From the NCBI RefSeq assembly GCF_016545825.1, contig NC_052622.1:48032770-48096769 (forward strand): a stretch of 64,000 bases of DNA, read 5' to 3'. How positions within the stretch are numbered: position 1 is the first letter of the stretch; each line of letters begins with the position of its first letter. This document shows, one piece after another, positions 48,963 to 61,700 of the stretch. The notes below the pieces were generated by a model. That model had not been told where the DNA came from and searched no databases. It was given only the letters and a program-made list of their open reading frames with translations. This stretch comes from Eucalyptus grandis (lineage: Eukaryota > Streptophyta > Magnoliopsida > Myrtales > Myrtaceae). The position numbers were made by a program, and so were the translations under genes.

Positions 48963-50747
48963 TCCCTCAAAAGGTAGCTCAAAAGGTGAGACTTTCTCTT
49001 CACATTTATAAACTGACTAATAGCCCATTCTTCAATCAATATAGGACAACCTCAACACACGTCTCTCCGCTCCACCACACGCATAAACATGGCCAACCTC
49101 GTATCTAAGGTAGGCAATGGTCATCATGCTAGCTAAAGATCATATCAAGGTTGTGGCCACCATGGTCAAGCTTTGCTATAGAGCTTGCGTTACTAGTGAG
49201 CTTGCAATAGAGACTTCTGACTAGCCACAACCCTCACAAGCTCGAGGTTGACCTCACAAGGCCTCGGCGGTTGCAAGCCGCGTGCTCAGGCTAAGCTCAC
49301 ATGTCCATGTTGTCCCAATCCTTGAACATCTCACGACAAACAGAGACAAAGATGAGGGTAGAGGGGTGTAAGCAATAGGCAAGGGGGAGGGTGGCATCAC
49401 TGGCGTCTGAATCATATTGGGTAGCATTGACCCAAGGGTGGCTCTTGATCGTTGATGGGGATAATTACCAAAAAAGTCCTAAACTTATTATATGAATGCT
49501 AATTAAATCATAAATCTTTTAATTTGGTCAATTTAGTCCTAATACAAATGTCATCAAGCCAAATGGCAAAGTCACAATCATCTTTGTTTCATTTGTTTTC
49601 ATGAAGTTCATTGAACAGTGAAGTTGACCAGCTCTTTCATAGAATGAATCACCATAGAGGCAAGCAAGAGACATGACCATGTGCTCAATGAGAGGATGAG
49701 AGAAGACATGAAGAGGACTCAATTTTATTGAAATGAAGAAATCAACAAGCAACAAGTCATGTGTTGAACATATTTGACCACATCTACCACAATACTAGAC
49801 CACCAACCTTATCGATCTTTCTATACCAGCAAAGATAAAGATCCCAAGATAGCCCAAAACATTTGACTAATGTATCTTTCACCAAGTTCCTACAATAGTA
49901 ATTGATGTGAGAAACTTCGAACTCAATCACATAAAGGTGATGCAGTGGCTTTATCTTCACTAAAGTAATCACAGCTCACGATAATGACCTTTATTCCCAC
50001 CATAGCACTCACAAGCCGGTCTACCACATCCATTCACACATCACTGGCCTCCCCTACCCAAGATAGGAACCTTTGTTCCCACCTGGACACTCATAAGCCA
50101 ATCTTCCACATCCATCATAGCACATCACCAGCCTCCTCCGCACACAATAGCATGATCCCCACGATACCCTCCATAACATGGTGGACAACAACACATCCCC
50201 ATCGTTGGATACACTGGCACCATTGGATACCGTGGCGGGTAGCCCATTACCAGCTTTGGTGCCTTCAGGTGTGGCAGCATGGGTGCCTGCTGTAGAGGCT
50301 TTGGTGGAGCAGGTTCAAGGACTTTCTGGGCTAGTGTTGGCACCAGCGTAGGAGCAGGCGGCTCAATGGCTTTTTCGGTGGCCAAATGAATGTGACATTC
50401 TTGGGCTTCTTCATATCCTTCTCAGGCATAAGATGATTGAATGGGAGTGTGAAGTGGTGAAGGATCAAGTGATGATGGGGTGTCAATGACAGATTTGTAT
50501 GGATGATAGAGAAAGAGAATGGTTAAGAAAGAAAAAGGTCCATATAAAATGACGAGAAAATATTGCGCAGGTGAGACTCGCCAAGTCAGCAAGAAAATAA
50601 TCCACTAAAGCCTCTGTGTCTCTCTCCCGTTACACTAGTAACACACAGACACTCCCTCTCTTCTCCAGTCAACCAAAGTGTTCGGCAAACTGGAAGTTCG
50701 GTGGGACTAGGAAAAAGAAACTTGGCTGAACGTATGTTGGTTCTCAG
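48963..50747. repeat. Segmental duplication block C, copy 1 (with HIPP relic)
   Basis: Aligns with about 55125..57340: the ccaccacacgcataaacatggcc part with 55235, the ggcaagcaagagac part with 55710, the HIPP coding tail, and the promoter side gaatgggagtgtgaagtggtga with 57026. Heavily diverged, so older than block A. Confidence 0.75.
49929..50437 (-). pseudogene. HIPP-psi: HIPP relic lacking the HMA exons
   Basis: The minus strand preserves only the Pro-rich and Cys-rich tail: YPMVPVYPTMGMCCCPPCYG matches YPMVPVYPMVGVCCCPPGYG of HIPP-3. A one-base deletion after GGYRGD shifts the frame, and a stop follows TGG. In the original frame a further stop (GGG TAG) occurs later, and the CaaX end is lost. 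At about 50432..50437 the coding remnant joins directly to DNA matching the HIPP-3 promoter side (57026 on), so exons 1 and 2, both introns and most of the HMA domain were deleted in one event. Confidence 0.85.
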
Positions 50748-53700
50748 TGTTAGAATAACACAAAATTGATTTTTGAAGATTCGACCACATTGGTTGCTCA
50801 GAATTATTCTTAAGGCCTCAATTTATGGTGGGTGTCCGAAGAAGAAGAAAACGAATCGGTGAAGCATGATTCCTAATAGGCGCTTGAAGAAGGTTAAGTC
50901 CAAAATGCTATAAGCATTTAATGAGGAGAGCTACTCAAGCAAGAAGACAAATAATGCAAACAAAGTCCTTGAAGAAATTCTCCATGGATTGCTTTGTTGA
51001 CTTTTGTTATTCCATTTTAATGTCTTCAGAAGGAGTGTCAAAGACTATGTATGTTAAGTGTGAGTGTGCTGCTATTATAAAGAGATAGAGGGTGAGTGTT
51101 GTAATTTGATCGAAGCCACCAAAAAAGTATTGGAAGAACAATTTCTCCCTCCAACTTGTGCCTTGTTCCAAATTTCCAGAGTTGCCATTATTTTTTTCAG
51201 TTCCAACATTTGGTATTAGAGCTAGAAATGGCATCTACCAAATCTGTTCAATTGCAACTTCCAAAGTTGAATGGAAAGAATTTCAACAACTAGTCCATCC
51301 AGATGAAGGTTCTCTTCAAATCGCAAGATTTATGGAATCTAGTTGAAAATGGCTACACCGAAGTGGCCAATGCTGAAGCATTAGAGGCTTTAAGAAAAGA
51401 GGAGAAATATGCTCTGGTGGAGTCCCAAAAGAAAGATCAAAAAGTATTGTATGCAATTTTTCAAGCCGTGGAGGAAATTATATTTGAAGAAATATCGACT
51501 GCGGAGACCACGAAAGAAGTATGGGATATCATGTCCATCAAGTACGACTTCAAATACTTCGATGTAATTTTGAGTCTTTACGCATGAATGACTCTAAATC
51601 AATTGGTATTTTTTGATCATGTGCAAACCAGAAAGATTTGATTATGTCATCACAACGATCAAAGAAGGGCAAGATGTGTCAACCCTAACATTGGAGCAAT
51701 TGATGGGTTCATTATGCTCGCATGAGCAAAAAATGAATCAAAAGTCTATTAGTTCAAATCGCGAGCAAGCATTGCAGAGTCGGGTCACTCTATCAAGTTG
51801 AGAAAGCTATCAAGGCAATCAAGGTTGTGGAGGAGGCAAAGGTAGAGGTGGAAATTCAAATTTCACCAGAAAATATAAAACATGTGACCAATCAAAAGTC
51901 AAGTATTTTAAGTGCAATAAAATTAGGCATTATAAATCTAAATGCCAACCAAAGGCGACGTACGAGCAAGTGGAACATGCACATGCCACCAATGCTGAAG
52001 AATATATGGTGGTAACATGTAAGAAGGATGACCTAAGCACCGTAGACACCAACAAATAGTAGTTGGTTGCTGGTGCAACAATCACATGCTTGGCCGAAAG
52101 GAGTTATTCTAGCAGTTGGATGAGATAAGTTGTGGTGAAGTCAATTTCGAGAATAACAAAAAATTCACATGATGGGCAAAGGTAGCATTATTACCAAGTC
52201 AAAGGATGGTACTAATGTTACCATTACGGATGTTTACTTTGTGTTAGGACTTTTTTGGAATTTGCTAAGCGTTGGGCAACTTTTCGAAAAAGGCCACAAG
52301 GTTCATATTAAAAATGGAGTTTGCACCACCATAGGTGTTGACAATAAGTTGATCACAATGGTGCAAATGACAAAGAACCAAATGTTTCCCCTAACTCTTT
52401 AGACAAAGAGCCTCTTGAGTTTCCAAGCGATGATGAAAGATAGCAACTGGTTAATGCATCTTCGGTTTTAACATCTAAATTTTCGTGGACTAAAATTATT
52501 GATCTAGAAAAAGATGGTGACCGGCATGCCATTGATTGATTGTCCAAATTGTCCATGCGAAGCATGTCTTGTCAAGAAATAACATCGAGACTTTTTTCTA
52601 GTTGGAAAAGCTAGAAGAGCAAAACGACCATTGGAGTTGGCACATACAAGCATTTTTGGCCTTGTTGAGGTCGAATTATTTGGACAAAGAAGGTATGTGC
52701 TAATTTTTGTGGATGATTTGACTAGAAAAACTTAGGTATATTTCTTGAGAGAAAAATCTTAAACTTTTGGCAAGTTTAAAGAATTTACAGTCTATGTTGA
52801 AAAACATAGTGGCTTTAATTTGAAGACGTTGAGATCAAATAAAGTGGGAGAATTTACCTCAAATGAATTTGACAAATATTGTAAAATTTGTGGAGCAAAA
52901 TGTCAATTGACCAACAACTATACTCCTCAACAAAATGGTATGATAGAAAGAAAGAACCAGACAGTTTTTGAAATGATAAAAAGTATGCTAAAAGCTAAAA
53001 ATTTACCCAAGAAATTTTGGGCAAAAGTAGTTGCATGTGCTATATTTGCGCTGAACAGGTGTCCAACAAGGAGTGCTCTTGGAAGAACCCCAAAAAAGGC
53101 TTGGTGTGGCAATGTGCTAGATGATTCATTCCTATGAGTATTTGGGTTCAAGGCGTATCCCCATATACTAGATGAACGGAGAAAGAAGTTGGATGACAAA
53201 AGCCAGAAGTGCATCTTTATTGGCTATAATGACACAACTAAAGGTTATAAGCTATATAACCAGGTTAAAAGCAGCTTGGGACTAGAACTAAAAGGGTGAA
53301 CCTAAAGCATTACCATCGAAGATGAACCATTGGAGGGAGATATAGAAAAACCTCCATCATCTTTGATTGGTGGTGCATCATCTTCACCAATAGCAACTTC
53401 ATAATCACCATTACATCATTCACAACAATTGCGGGAGATTCCAGCAAAATTCAGAGATTATGTGGTCATAAGAGATGATGGCAATGATAGTGATGGAATC
53501 ACTAATGAAACCATGGTAAATTTTTGTTTGTCAAATGAATATGACCCCGTATCCTATGATGAAGTAGCTATAGAGGAGAAGTGGATCCAAATAATGGATG
53601 AAGAAATCTACTCCATTGAGAAGAATAATACATGGGTGCCAACTTCTTTACCTCTTGATAAGAAGCCTATTGGTGTCAAGTGAGTATACAAGACGAAGTA

Positions 53701-54229
53701 CAAACCCAATGGTCAAATGGACCATTACAAGGCTAAACTGGTTGTAAAGGGCTACAAGCAAAAGCAATGTATTAATTATTTTAAATGTTGCAGAGAGGTG
53801 AAGAAAGAATTATGTTCGGCCCCCATGTGCAAGTGGGAGATGATGGATTTTTTATTTGATGGGCCAAGTCAAGCCTGTCCGGCTATGTTGAGCCAAAACC
53901 TGACTTATAAATGAGTGGCCCATAAGAAATAGTGATGTTACTATTCTATAAATAAAGGAGAACGTTGAATGAAGATAAAGTGAAAAAGACAACGTACTTT
54001 TTCTCTCCTTGGACAACAATATTTTCTCTCTTGACAAACGAAATTCTAGATTCTCGATTAATTCTTCTAAGATTGTAACAGTACTTAATCTGTGATAAAC
54101 AGGGTATGTTTGTCTCCGTGATATGTCTTTTAATTGGTGTTATATGTTTCCCGGACACGTTTCCACATTGATTTTCAGTATTCGATCGTTCGAGTATTAG
54201 TTCGTTTTTCAAGAATCTATTTCCAATAG
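50748..54229 (+). mobile_element. Chimeric, decayed Ty1/copia retrotransposon
   Basis: Left LTR about 50748..51207 (tgttagaataac to ttccaaca), then a tRNA-Met-type primer site, tggtattagagct, at 51212. Gag (51224..51590: LQLPKLNGK, ETTKEVWDIM) is broken by stops. An integrase frame at 52820..53137 holds TPQQNGMIERKNQT, but its LRSNKVGEF has Asn where Asp is expected. The reverse transcriptase begins (53580..53780: HYKAKLVVKGYKQKQCINYF) and is cut off. The sequence jumps to a purine tract, aagtgggaga, and a right LTR (53841..54229) that does not resemble the left one. Non-functional. Confidence 0.78.
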
Positions 54230-55140
54230 TCGAGATACCAAGTAAACAAGTACGGGACTGAAGATCCCCATCCTGATATTGAATATCTTCCACACATTTT
54301 ATAGTCCTCAATTGTGACCTTTTTTGCTTTTAAAACCAAAAGCAGACACTCATGTGGGCGGGCCTCATCAAATGTGTCTTTTAGTACAACAGTAGGGAGA
54401 GAGAAACCAACGACCAGCCTAGGCAAAGGGACGTTTATTATGAGTTGTAACATCGAATTTGCCCCCATAACTTTAACGGTGAAAATAGGAGCGGCGTCCA
54501 ATTCCTAGTCCTAGAAGTCCTCAAGGAGTGAAAATTGCCGTTTCCGAAATTTTGCTTTTAAGGATGAACAAAATGGTCCTACTAAAATGTGACATAAGCG
54601 CTCTCTGAGTGCACCGTGGATAACGATCTTTCTCTAACATCTGAAATACATCAAATAAATATCATGATCACAAAGGAAACCAAGACCCTAGTCCACCCAA
54701 GCCAAAATGAAGGACACTTTCTTGTAACAACTACTAAAACAAACTGAGCACATTAAGCGAACTTGAAGGATGTCGTTAGACGCAATTAGGAGCCACTTGT
54801 GTTAAAGTTAGATGGACCGAGCCAAAGCTTTGCAACTAGATTAGTCACTATCATTCACTGAAAGTTCAACTTTGCTTAAGTCTTGCCAATACAGCCATTT
54901 AAAAAGCAAAGGCTAATATTTTGCTTGAGTCTCACTTCCCATCACATGCGAGGATGAGGGCTGCCATGACTTTGCATACTGATGGTGACTTCATCGGGAA
55001 GTTGTCCTCTTTAAGAAGAAAATTACAAAATTCATCTTCAACTTTTCTTCCCATGATAAATAATCACCCGAGTGACTTGCTCGGTCCCACACACCTCTCC
55101 GCCACGTTGTTGGATGGAATTTGGCCTCTCTCACCCCCAA
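54230..55140. repeat. Segmental duplication block B, copy 3 (partial)
   Basis: Begins at gtcgagataccaag, matching 19111 and 44873 within block B, and runs through the same ordered landmarks (cattttatagtcctca, aaggatgaacaaaatg, gcatactgatggtgacttcatc). More diverged than copies 1 and 2, and missing their first 450 bp because the copia chimera abuts it. Confidence 0.8.
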
Positions 55141-57340
55141 AAGCTAGCTCAAATGGTAAGGTTTTCTCTCACTTATAAACCGACCACTGATTTATGCCAC
55201 AATCGATGTGAAACAAACTCAACACACCTCTCCTCTCTACCACATGCATCGCGGCCATCACCAACCTCATATTTGAGGCAAGTGAGGGTCGTCGTGCCAA
55301 ATCAAGGTTAGATCAAGGTCTTGGCCGCCATGGTCAAGAGCTAGCGAGCTTGCAATAGAGGCTTGCGACCAATCATGATCCTCACAAGCTCGAGGCTGGC
55401 TTCACATGGCCTCAACGATTGCAAGCCACGAGCTCAAGCTAAGCTCGCATGCCCTCGTTGTCCCAAGCCACAAACAATCTCGCCACAAACAGAGACAGGG
55501 ATGAGAGGGGTGTAGGCAACAGGCAAAGGGGAGGGGACATCATTGGCGTCAACATCGGACTGTGTGGCGTCAACCCAAGGGTGGCTCTCGATCATTGATG
55601 GGGTAATTACCAAAATAGTCCTAAACTTATCATATAAATATCAATTTAATCATAATACCACTATCACCAAGCCAAATGGCATAGTCTCAATCATCTTTGT
55701 TTCACCATAGAGGCAAGCAAGATATATGAATATGTGCTGAATGAGAAGATGAGAGTAGAAATAAATTGGACTCGATCTTATTGAAACGAAGAAATCAACC
55801 ACCAACAAGTCAGGCGTTAAACATACTTGACCACATATAGCACCATATTAGACCACCAGCCTTATCAATCTCTCTATACCCACGAAAATAAAAGACCCCA
55901 AGAAAGACTTGAAAAGTTGACTTATGCATCTTTGGCGAAGTTACCACATTAGCAATTGACATGAGAAATTTTGAACTAGATCACATGACAGTGCATCCAG
56001 TGGCATTTTCTTCACTAAAGTAATCACATGGACTCACGTAGTAACCTCTCCCACCCCGACACTCACTAGCCGGTCTTCCACATCCATCGCCGCACATCAC
56101 TCGCCTCCTCCGCCCACAATAGCATGGCCCCCCACCATACCCTCCATAACCCGGTGGACAACAACACACCCCCACCATCGGATACACCGGCACCATCGGA
56201 TATGCTGGCACTCGTGGGGAGTCCACCACCGGAATTGGTGCCTTCGAGAGCTTCTGGTCGGGCTTATTCTCAGGTGGCTGCTTCTTCTCGGGCTCCTTGG
56301 GCTTGTCGAGCTGGATCTCAACACCCAGCACCGTCTCGCCACCCTTGCAGATGATCATCTGCCGGATCTTCTCCGGGCTGCAGCACACGACAGTGATCGA
56401 CACCGTGTTCTGCTTTTCATTGTATTTCTGGTCTCGGATTTCTTTTTTTCACAAATTAATTCATAGCAAACTCAGTCAAATCAAATTAACACCAATGTAA
56501 TAGTAATTACGAACCAAGAAATGATAACAATTTGAAACTAAAAAGAGGGGAAGGCAAAAAAAAAAAAAAAAAAAAAACCGGAGAGAGAGAGAGAGAGAGA
56601 GACTCACGGGGAATTTACAGAGAATTTTCTTGATTTTCTTGTAGCAGCGCCAGCACTGCAAATCCACCTTTATCTCCATTTTGGTCACCTGCAACAAACA
56701 AGAACAATGTAAAAATCGATAAAGCCATGTGTATCAAATGAATGCGAAGAACAATTCGAGGTTTTCCTTCTCTAAATCGTTTGCAGAGAAAGTATCAAGG
56801 GGAAGATGCAAAACAGAGAAATGAACAAGGTGGACCCAACAAAATAATAACCCAAATGAAGAGATGGTTGCTCGAAGAATCGCAATCATAGAATGATAAG
56901 AAAACGACACAGAAAAGAAAAGGCAGTTATCAAGAGAGATGAGTTAAGAGGAAATAGGAGGAGGAGGATTCACCTTCTCTGCCATAGCTGCGGGAGAGAC
57001 AAGATCTGGATAGCTCCGAAAACGAGTGAATGGGACTGCGAAGTGGTGAAGGAAGGAGCGAGTGATGATGATGGGGTGTCAGTGATAGAGGACTATGAAT
57101 GATATAGGACGAGAACAGACTGGTTCAGAAAGAGACCGGTTCCTATAAATTTAATAGTTTCACGTGCTTCCTTCTTAAGTTTCGGCGATAATTCTGCATT
57201 TGACTTGGAGTCGCACGACGAACGGGGTCAACCAAAAAGTGCACGGCGAAACTCGTATTTTAGCGAGACTAAGAACAGGGAACGTGACCGTACGTGTGTT
57301 AGTTCTCACGTGGCTGTCACGTTGAATACTAGGAGAAGCG
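55125..57340. repeat. Segmental duplication block C, copy 2 (with HIPP-3)
   Basis: Counterpart of 48963..50747, retaining the intact exon 1-3 layout of HIPP-3 and its upstream flank. From 55141 to 55980 no gene is visible apart from 3' flank of HIPP-3. Confidence 0.75.
55981..56985 (-). CDS. HIPP-3: divergent HMA-domain isoprenylated protein with splice-phase anomaly
   Basis: Exon 1 56974..56985 (MAEK); exon 2 56608..56688 (81 bp, VTKMEIKVDLQCWRCYKKIK onward, CxxC present); exon 3 ends at 55981. The exon-3 frame carries KYNEKQNTVSITVVCCSPEK, a Pro/Lys linker, YPMVPVYPMVGVCCCPPGYG, one CGDGCGRPASEC unit and a C-terminal CTVM CaaX box. Exon 2 is one base shorter than the 82 bp of HIPP-1/2, so splicing to the homologous acceptor (exon from 56441, now AAG instead of CAG) breaks the frame. 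Splicing to a CAG 14 bases downstream (exon from 56427) restores it, giving 179 aa without an IRDQ-like loop. Introns are 285 and 166 bp, with a (CT)n run just after the second donor. A functional gene is likely but not certain; a one-base assembly error is the alternative. Confidence 0.75.
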
Positions 57341-58714
57341 TGCTTTGAACTCGTGACGTCCGTAGTATTACATCACCTCCATTGCTGGTGGCGCTTGCTG
57401 TCTGCGGCAATTATGGGGTTTTGAACAGATACCGCACGTGTTTCACCTTCCATTGAAGAAAGAATTCCAGCGGCAGAACAGGAACAGCACCAGGGCGATG
57501 GCTACAATCTCATCGCTCTGCTTTCTGCAGTTGAATTTCCAACACGCGCGTTGAGTTTTTGCTCCTTAAAACTGTCGTTTTGCTCGTGATTTCGATCCTC
57601 TGATTGTGGTTCTTGCACCGAATTTGGTTTCGCATGAGCTTGGATTCCGTGGGAATTCGTAGGTGAGTGTGCTGGGGTTAACTGTACTGTTTTACACGCT
57701 TTAATGCTTGGCTCAGCACAGGGAACTAAAATTGTATGGACTGATCACCAAGTATGTCGAGCCATTGAACAGGATAACAAAACAAGGAACTAACGGCACA
57801 CCGAATTTAGGCAGTTCAATCAATGTGACCAATTCTAAGAGGAGACTAAAGATCAAATGATACAACGGAGAGCACTAATTTTAAGCTGTGAAGAGAAAAG
57901 AAAAAACCTTAATGAACCGTCTCCAACATGGGTTATGTGGTTTCATGTGAAGTCCAAATTGAACTTTAAACCCGTGACATAAATTAATTAAAATATATCA
58001 AACTCCAAAAAAAAAAAAAAAAATTGTAAGACCTTCCTCATATGGCAAATCGATCTCCCCAAAGAGCATAACATGAAATTAAAGAATTGTGGGAAGAAAC
58101 AAAGAATGATTCTCCATCGACAATAGACCAAATGACAACTACACAATTTGGTTGGAAATCTATATTGGATTTGAAAAATGATTGGGGACCGCGAATGGGG
58201 CAGTGGGATTCATCTCTGTAAAGAGTAAGTAGCCATTGATTAAAAAGAACAAGAAGCTTAATTTATCCAGTCACTGTCCATTTAGTTGGGAAGTCGCCAT
58301 CCACAGTGCACGTAAGATTAGATTAGATCTATTGCCTGAAAAAAACTTAGAACTACAACTCACCATTTCACCACCAAAGCATGTTGAAAGTGAATTGTAT
58401 TCTATATATATGATAGTTATCTAGTGTGATACATGAAATATATGACAAATGTGGAGTTCTATGATGGGTATGGACCACGGATTTTCACTTGGTTAGGATA
58501 AAATTCAGCTTTTAAATTGGTTTACATAAAAGTTTGAGAACTTCAGAAAACCATAAATTTCACTGGACAATTGTGTCTCCTTTTAATTTAAGATACTAGG
58601 CTTATAGCATATCACCAATGTATATAATTTGTGGTGGGCTTTCGGCTTGCAAGTGCGTGGCTGCTGATTATATCGTAATGCCATAAAAGAATCATGCACA
58701 TGGCAAAAATGGTA
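57001..58714. other. HIPP-3 upstream DNA, no other gene seen
   Basis: The first 700 bases resemble the upstream DNA of HIPP-1/2: the attccagcggcagaacaggaacagcac part is a diverged match to the acagaaacaggaaaagcac part near 1905, and cacgttgaatactaggagaa to gtgttgaatattaggaagaa at 1763. A poly-A run lies at 58007..58022. From about 57800 onward the match fades and I see nothing coding. Confidence 0.5.
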
Positions 58715-61700
58715 CAATTGTTTTAAAAGTCCTAAATCTATTGTACGTTAGTCATTTCAATTATAAATTTTTTAATTGCATCAATTTAATCTTAAACATT
58801 TGGATAATTTGCCAATTCAATCCTAAACTTTTTACAAATTTGTCAATTTATGTGACATCCTGAATTTCGACCCCATCCCGAATATATGAAATGGGCATCT
58901 CATCGGCGCGCCCATGGTCCTTTTCTCTCGAAGCCTGATCACTCATGAGTTAACAAATCTATTGGGTGAAACTGTTAAGAGATATAACCGCGGTAAAATC
59001 CCTAAAAGCTACCCGGTAAGTTGGATCGGAGTAAAATCGCGTTCAATCGATTTTAACTACGAAATAGAATTCGGTTTCGAAAATCGGACGTTCGAACATA
59101 TCATGATTCATTTATAGGATGTCGTCTTGTCTTTCAAAAAAATTTCGTCGAGTTCAGGATTTTTACGAAAGATGGATTCGGACATCGCGGAAAAATAGTG
59201 GAAATTCGGATGGATTCAATTGAAGGAAATTTGGACTTACAAACTGAGCTATTTGACGTTAGGGACTTGCAAAAGTGGTATGGGCTTTTTCTTCGACGAA
59301 ATTGGACATTGAATTGAGGAAATCGGAGAAGAAATTGGAGCTTAAATTATGAAATTCGTATGCTCATAGGAGGGCTGGAATTTTAGCTTCAATTTGGTTT
59401 AATTGTGAGATATTATGCTTGAAAGTGATGGGGGAAGACAGAGGATGAGGTTGAGGATTGGTGGGAACAAGTATCCAATGTTTTGGCTAAGCCATGTTGA
59501 CCATTATTTTCCCTCTTAGTTGGCTTCTCCCTCACGCACGGCCCCACCCCCTCCACGTTTCTCTCTCTTTCCGTTGAAGCCACGCACGACAGGCCCTCTC
59601 TCTCTTTCTTTTCATTTTTGCACGTTTCCTCTCTTAGCTGTCTTTGGCTTCTTTCTCATCTTCGTCTGCGACAGCCGTCCACGATTTCTCTCTCCCCTTT
59701 TTGTCCCATGTCCGTGCAGTTCCATTCCCTTTCAATTTCCTTCGTCGACTCCAGCGCCCAACAAACCTCCCCAAAGCTGACCGCAAGTCTTCATCCACCA
59801 TCCCACATCCATCTCCATCATCATCATCCCATCCATCTTCTCTCCACCGAACGCCAGCAGGCCGCCTTTGTAGTCAACGAAACCAACAGCTCCTCCATCT
59901 TGTTGACCGAAGCCAGGGAAGCCGAAGCCGCACGCATCCAACGTCTCCACCGAATTTGCTGCCGTTGTCATGTCCATCAAGACCGAAACAGCGGCCAGCA
60001 CGTCTCCAACAGTCCACCGAAGACGCCAGCTCTCTTGCTCGGTTTCCCCCTAGCTCGACGCCAACGAAATTCTCCAGCAAAGTCAGTAGGTCTTAAGCGC
60101 CAGAGAAGTTGCTTCGCTTCTTCTTTCTGTACAGCACGGCCCAAAACACCGACAAGCGGCCCACAGTTCGGCCTGCATCATCAGCAGCCCAGTTCAGTTT
60201 TCAACCCAGCAAGGCCCGCAATTTGGCCCAAGAATTCAACAGTTCAGTTCTCCTTGAAGTCCAGCGAATTTGGTCCAGCAAGCCCGCAATCCCCAGTCCA
60301 TTTGAATCCCATCTCCAAAGTTCAGCCCATCTTGGGCCCACGAAGCAGGCCCAAGTCGCAGCCAAGCCAAAGCCCAGACCAAGCCCAGCAAATTGCTGTG
60401 GGCTAGCAAGGCCTTTGGGCCCGGCCTGAGTGATCGTCGACGTCGCCAAAAATTCGGATTTCGGCCGCCGTCGTGGTGATCCGGTCTCCGCTTTTAATCA
60501 AGTGAGTTTTACTCACTAATGCTTTCTTAATTTGCTAATTATGCTTAATGGTTGATTAGATTTAATTAAGTGCAATTAGGTTATTAGATTAGAGTAGATT
60601 AGTGATTATTAATTAAATGTGATGCATGTTAAGTGGTTAGACATAGTCATTAGCAAGTAGAAACGTGTTATTATTTATTGAATGCATCTCGGGATTTTTC
60701 CGACCCTTATCGGGCTTCAATTAGGCATTCGGGCCTAAATTGGATTTTTAGTATTTCTTTATTAATTTTTAAAATTAATTATTTATTTATTTATTTTTCG
60801 AAAATTAGGCTAGGATAGCCGATGACCAAAATTTCGTGCTTAATTGCGGTGGTGCTTTATTTAATTTATTTAATTGAGCATCCCAAGATTGGTTTGTGAA
60901 AATTGAGTGAGTGATGAGTATGTGGGGATTTATCCCAAGATTGATCAATGTCGGTGTTTAATAAGAATTTGATTGTGAGAGGTTGTGAGTTGAACCTCGA
61001 AAGCCACCAAAGTATGGCCGGAGCTGGCTTTGGCCTGGGCCGCACTGGGCCGGCCCAAGCCTCCTTTCTCCTTCGACCCAGGCTCGATTTTTGCCACCGA
61101 GATGGCAGCGTGATTTCAGGAAGTCGATCGCGCCCATTAGGCCGTAAATTGTCACTTGATTGAGGTCGCAGCTCCCGTTCCCCGCGCCAACTCTCCGGTG
61201 ATCACATTTCTTTCCTTTTTCGATTTTTCGTGGGACAAGCCATTTTTTTCAAGGGTCCCGGCTTGGAGGCGTGCAAGGAGACCGGACGTGGTCCGATCTA
61301 TCGCCCTACATTCGCCGTCCTCGAGCCGAGTAGGGACGCCCAGCTGAACCTTTTTTGGGCTTATGCCACCCTTCGTTAGTGTTGAGCATTCCCTGCTGAT
61401 TCATGTTGAATTGCTACCTATTTTCTTCCGATTTTGAGGTCGTGCCCTTTGGGCCGTAAATTGCCACTCGATAGCTCGTGGTCTGGGCAGGATAAGGGAG
61501 TCGCTTGGAAGAGGGCACTTTGTAAATTAAATACGGGCTGAATATTGTCGGATAGAAGGGCCGTAATCTACCACCGATTAAAGGTCGCGTTCATTGGGCT
61601 GTAATTTGTCACCTAAAGATAGGTCATATCCTTTGGACCATAATTTGTTGCCAAGAAATTTGGTAGACTATGCTCGTAGAGCCGTGAGTAAGATTTGAGA

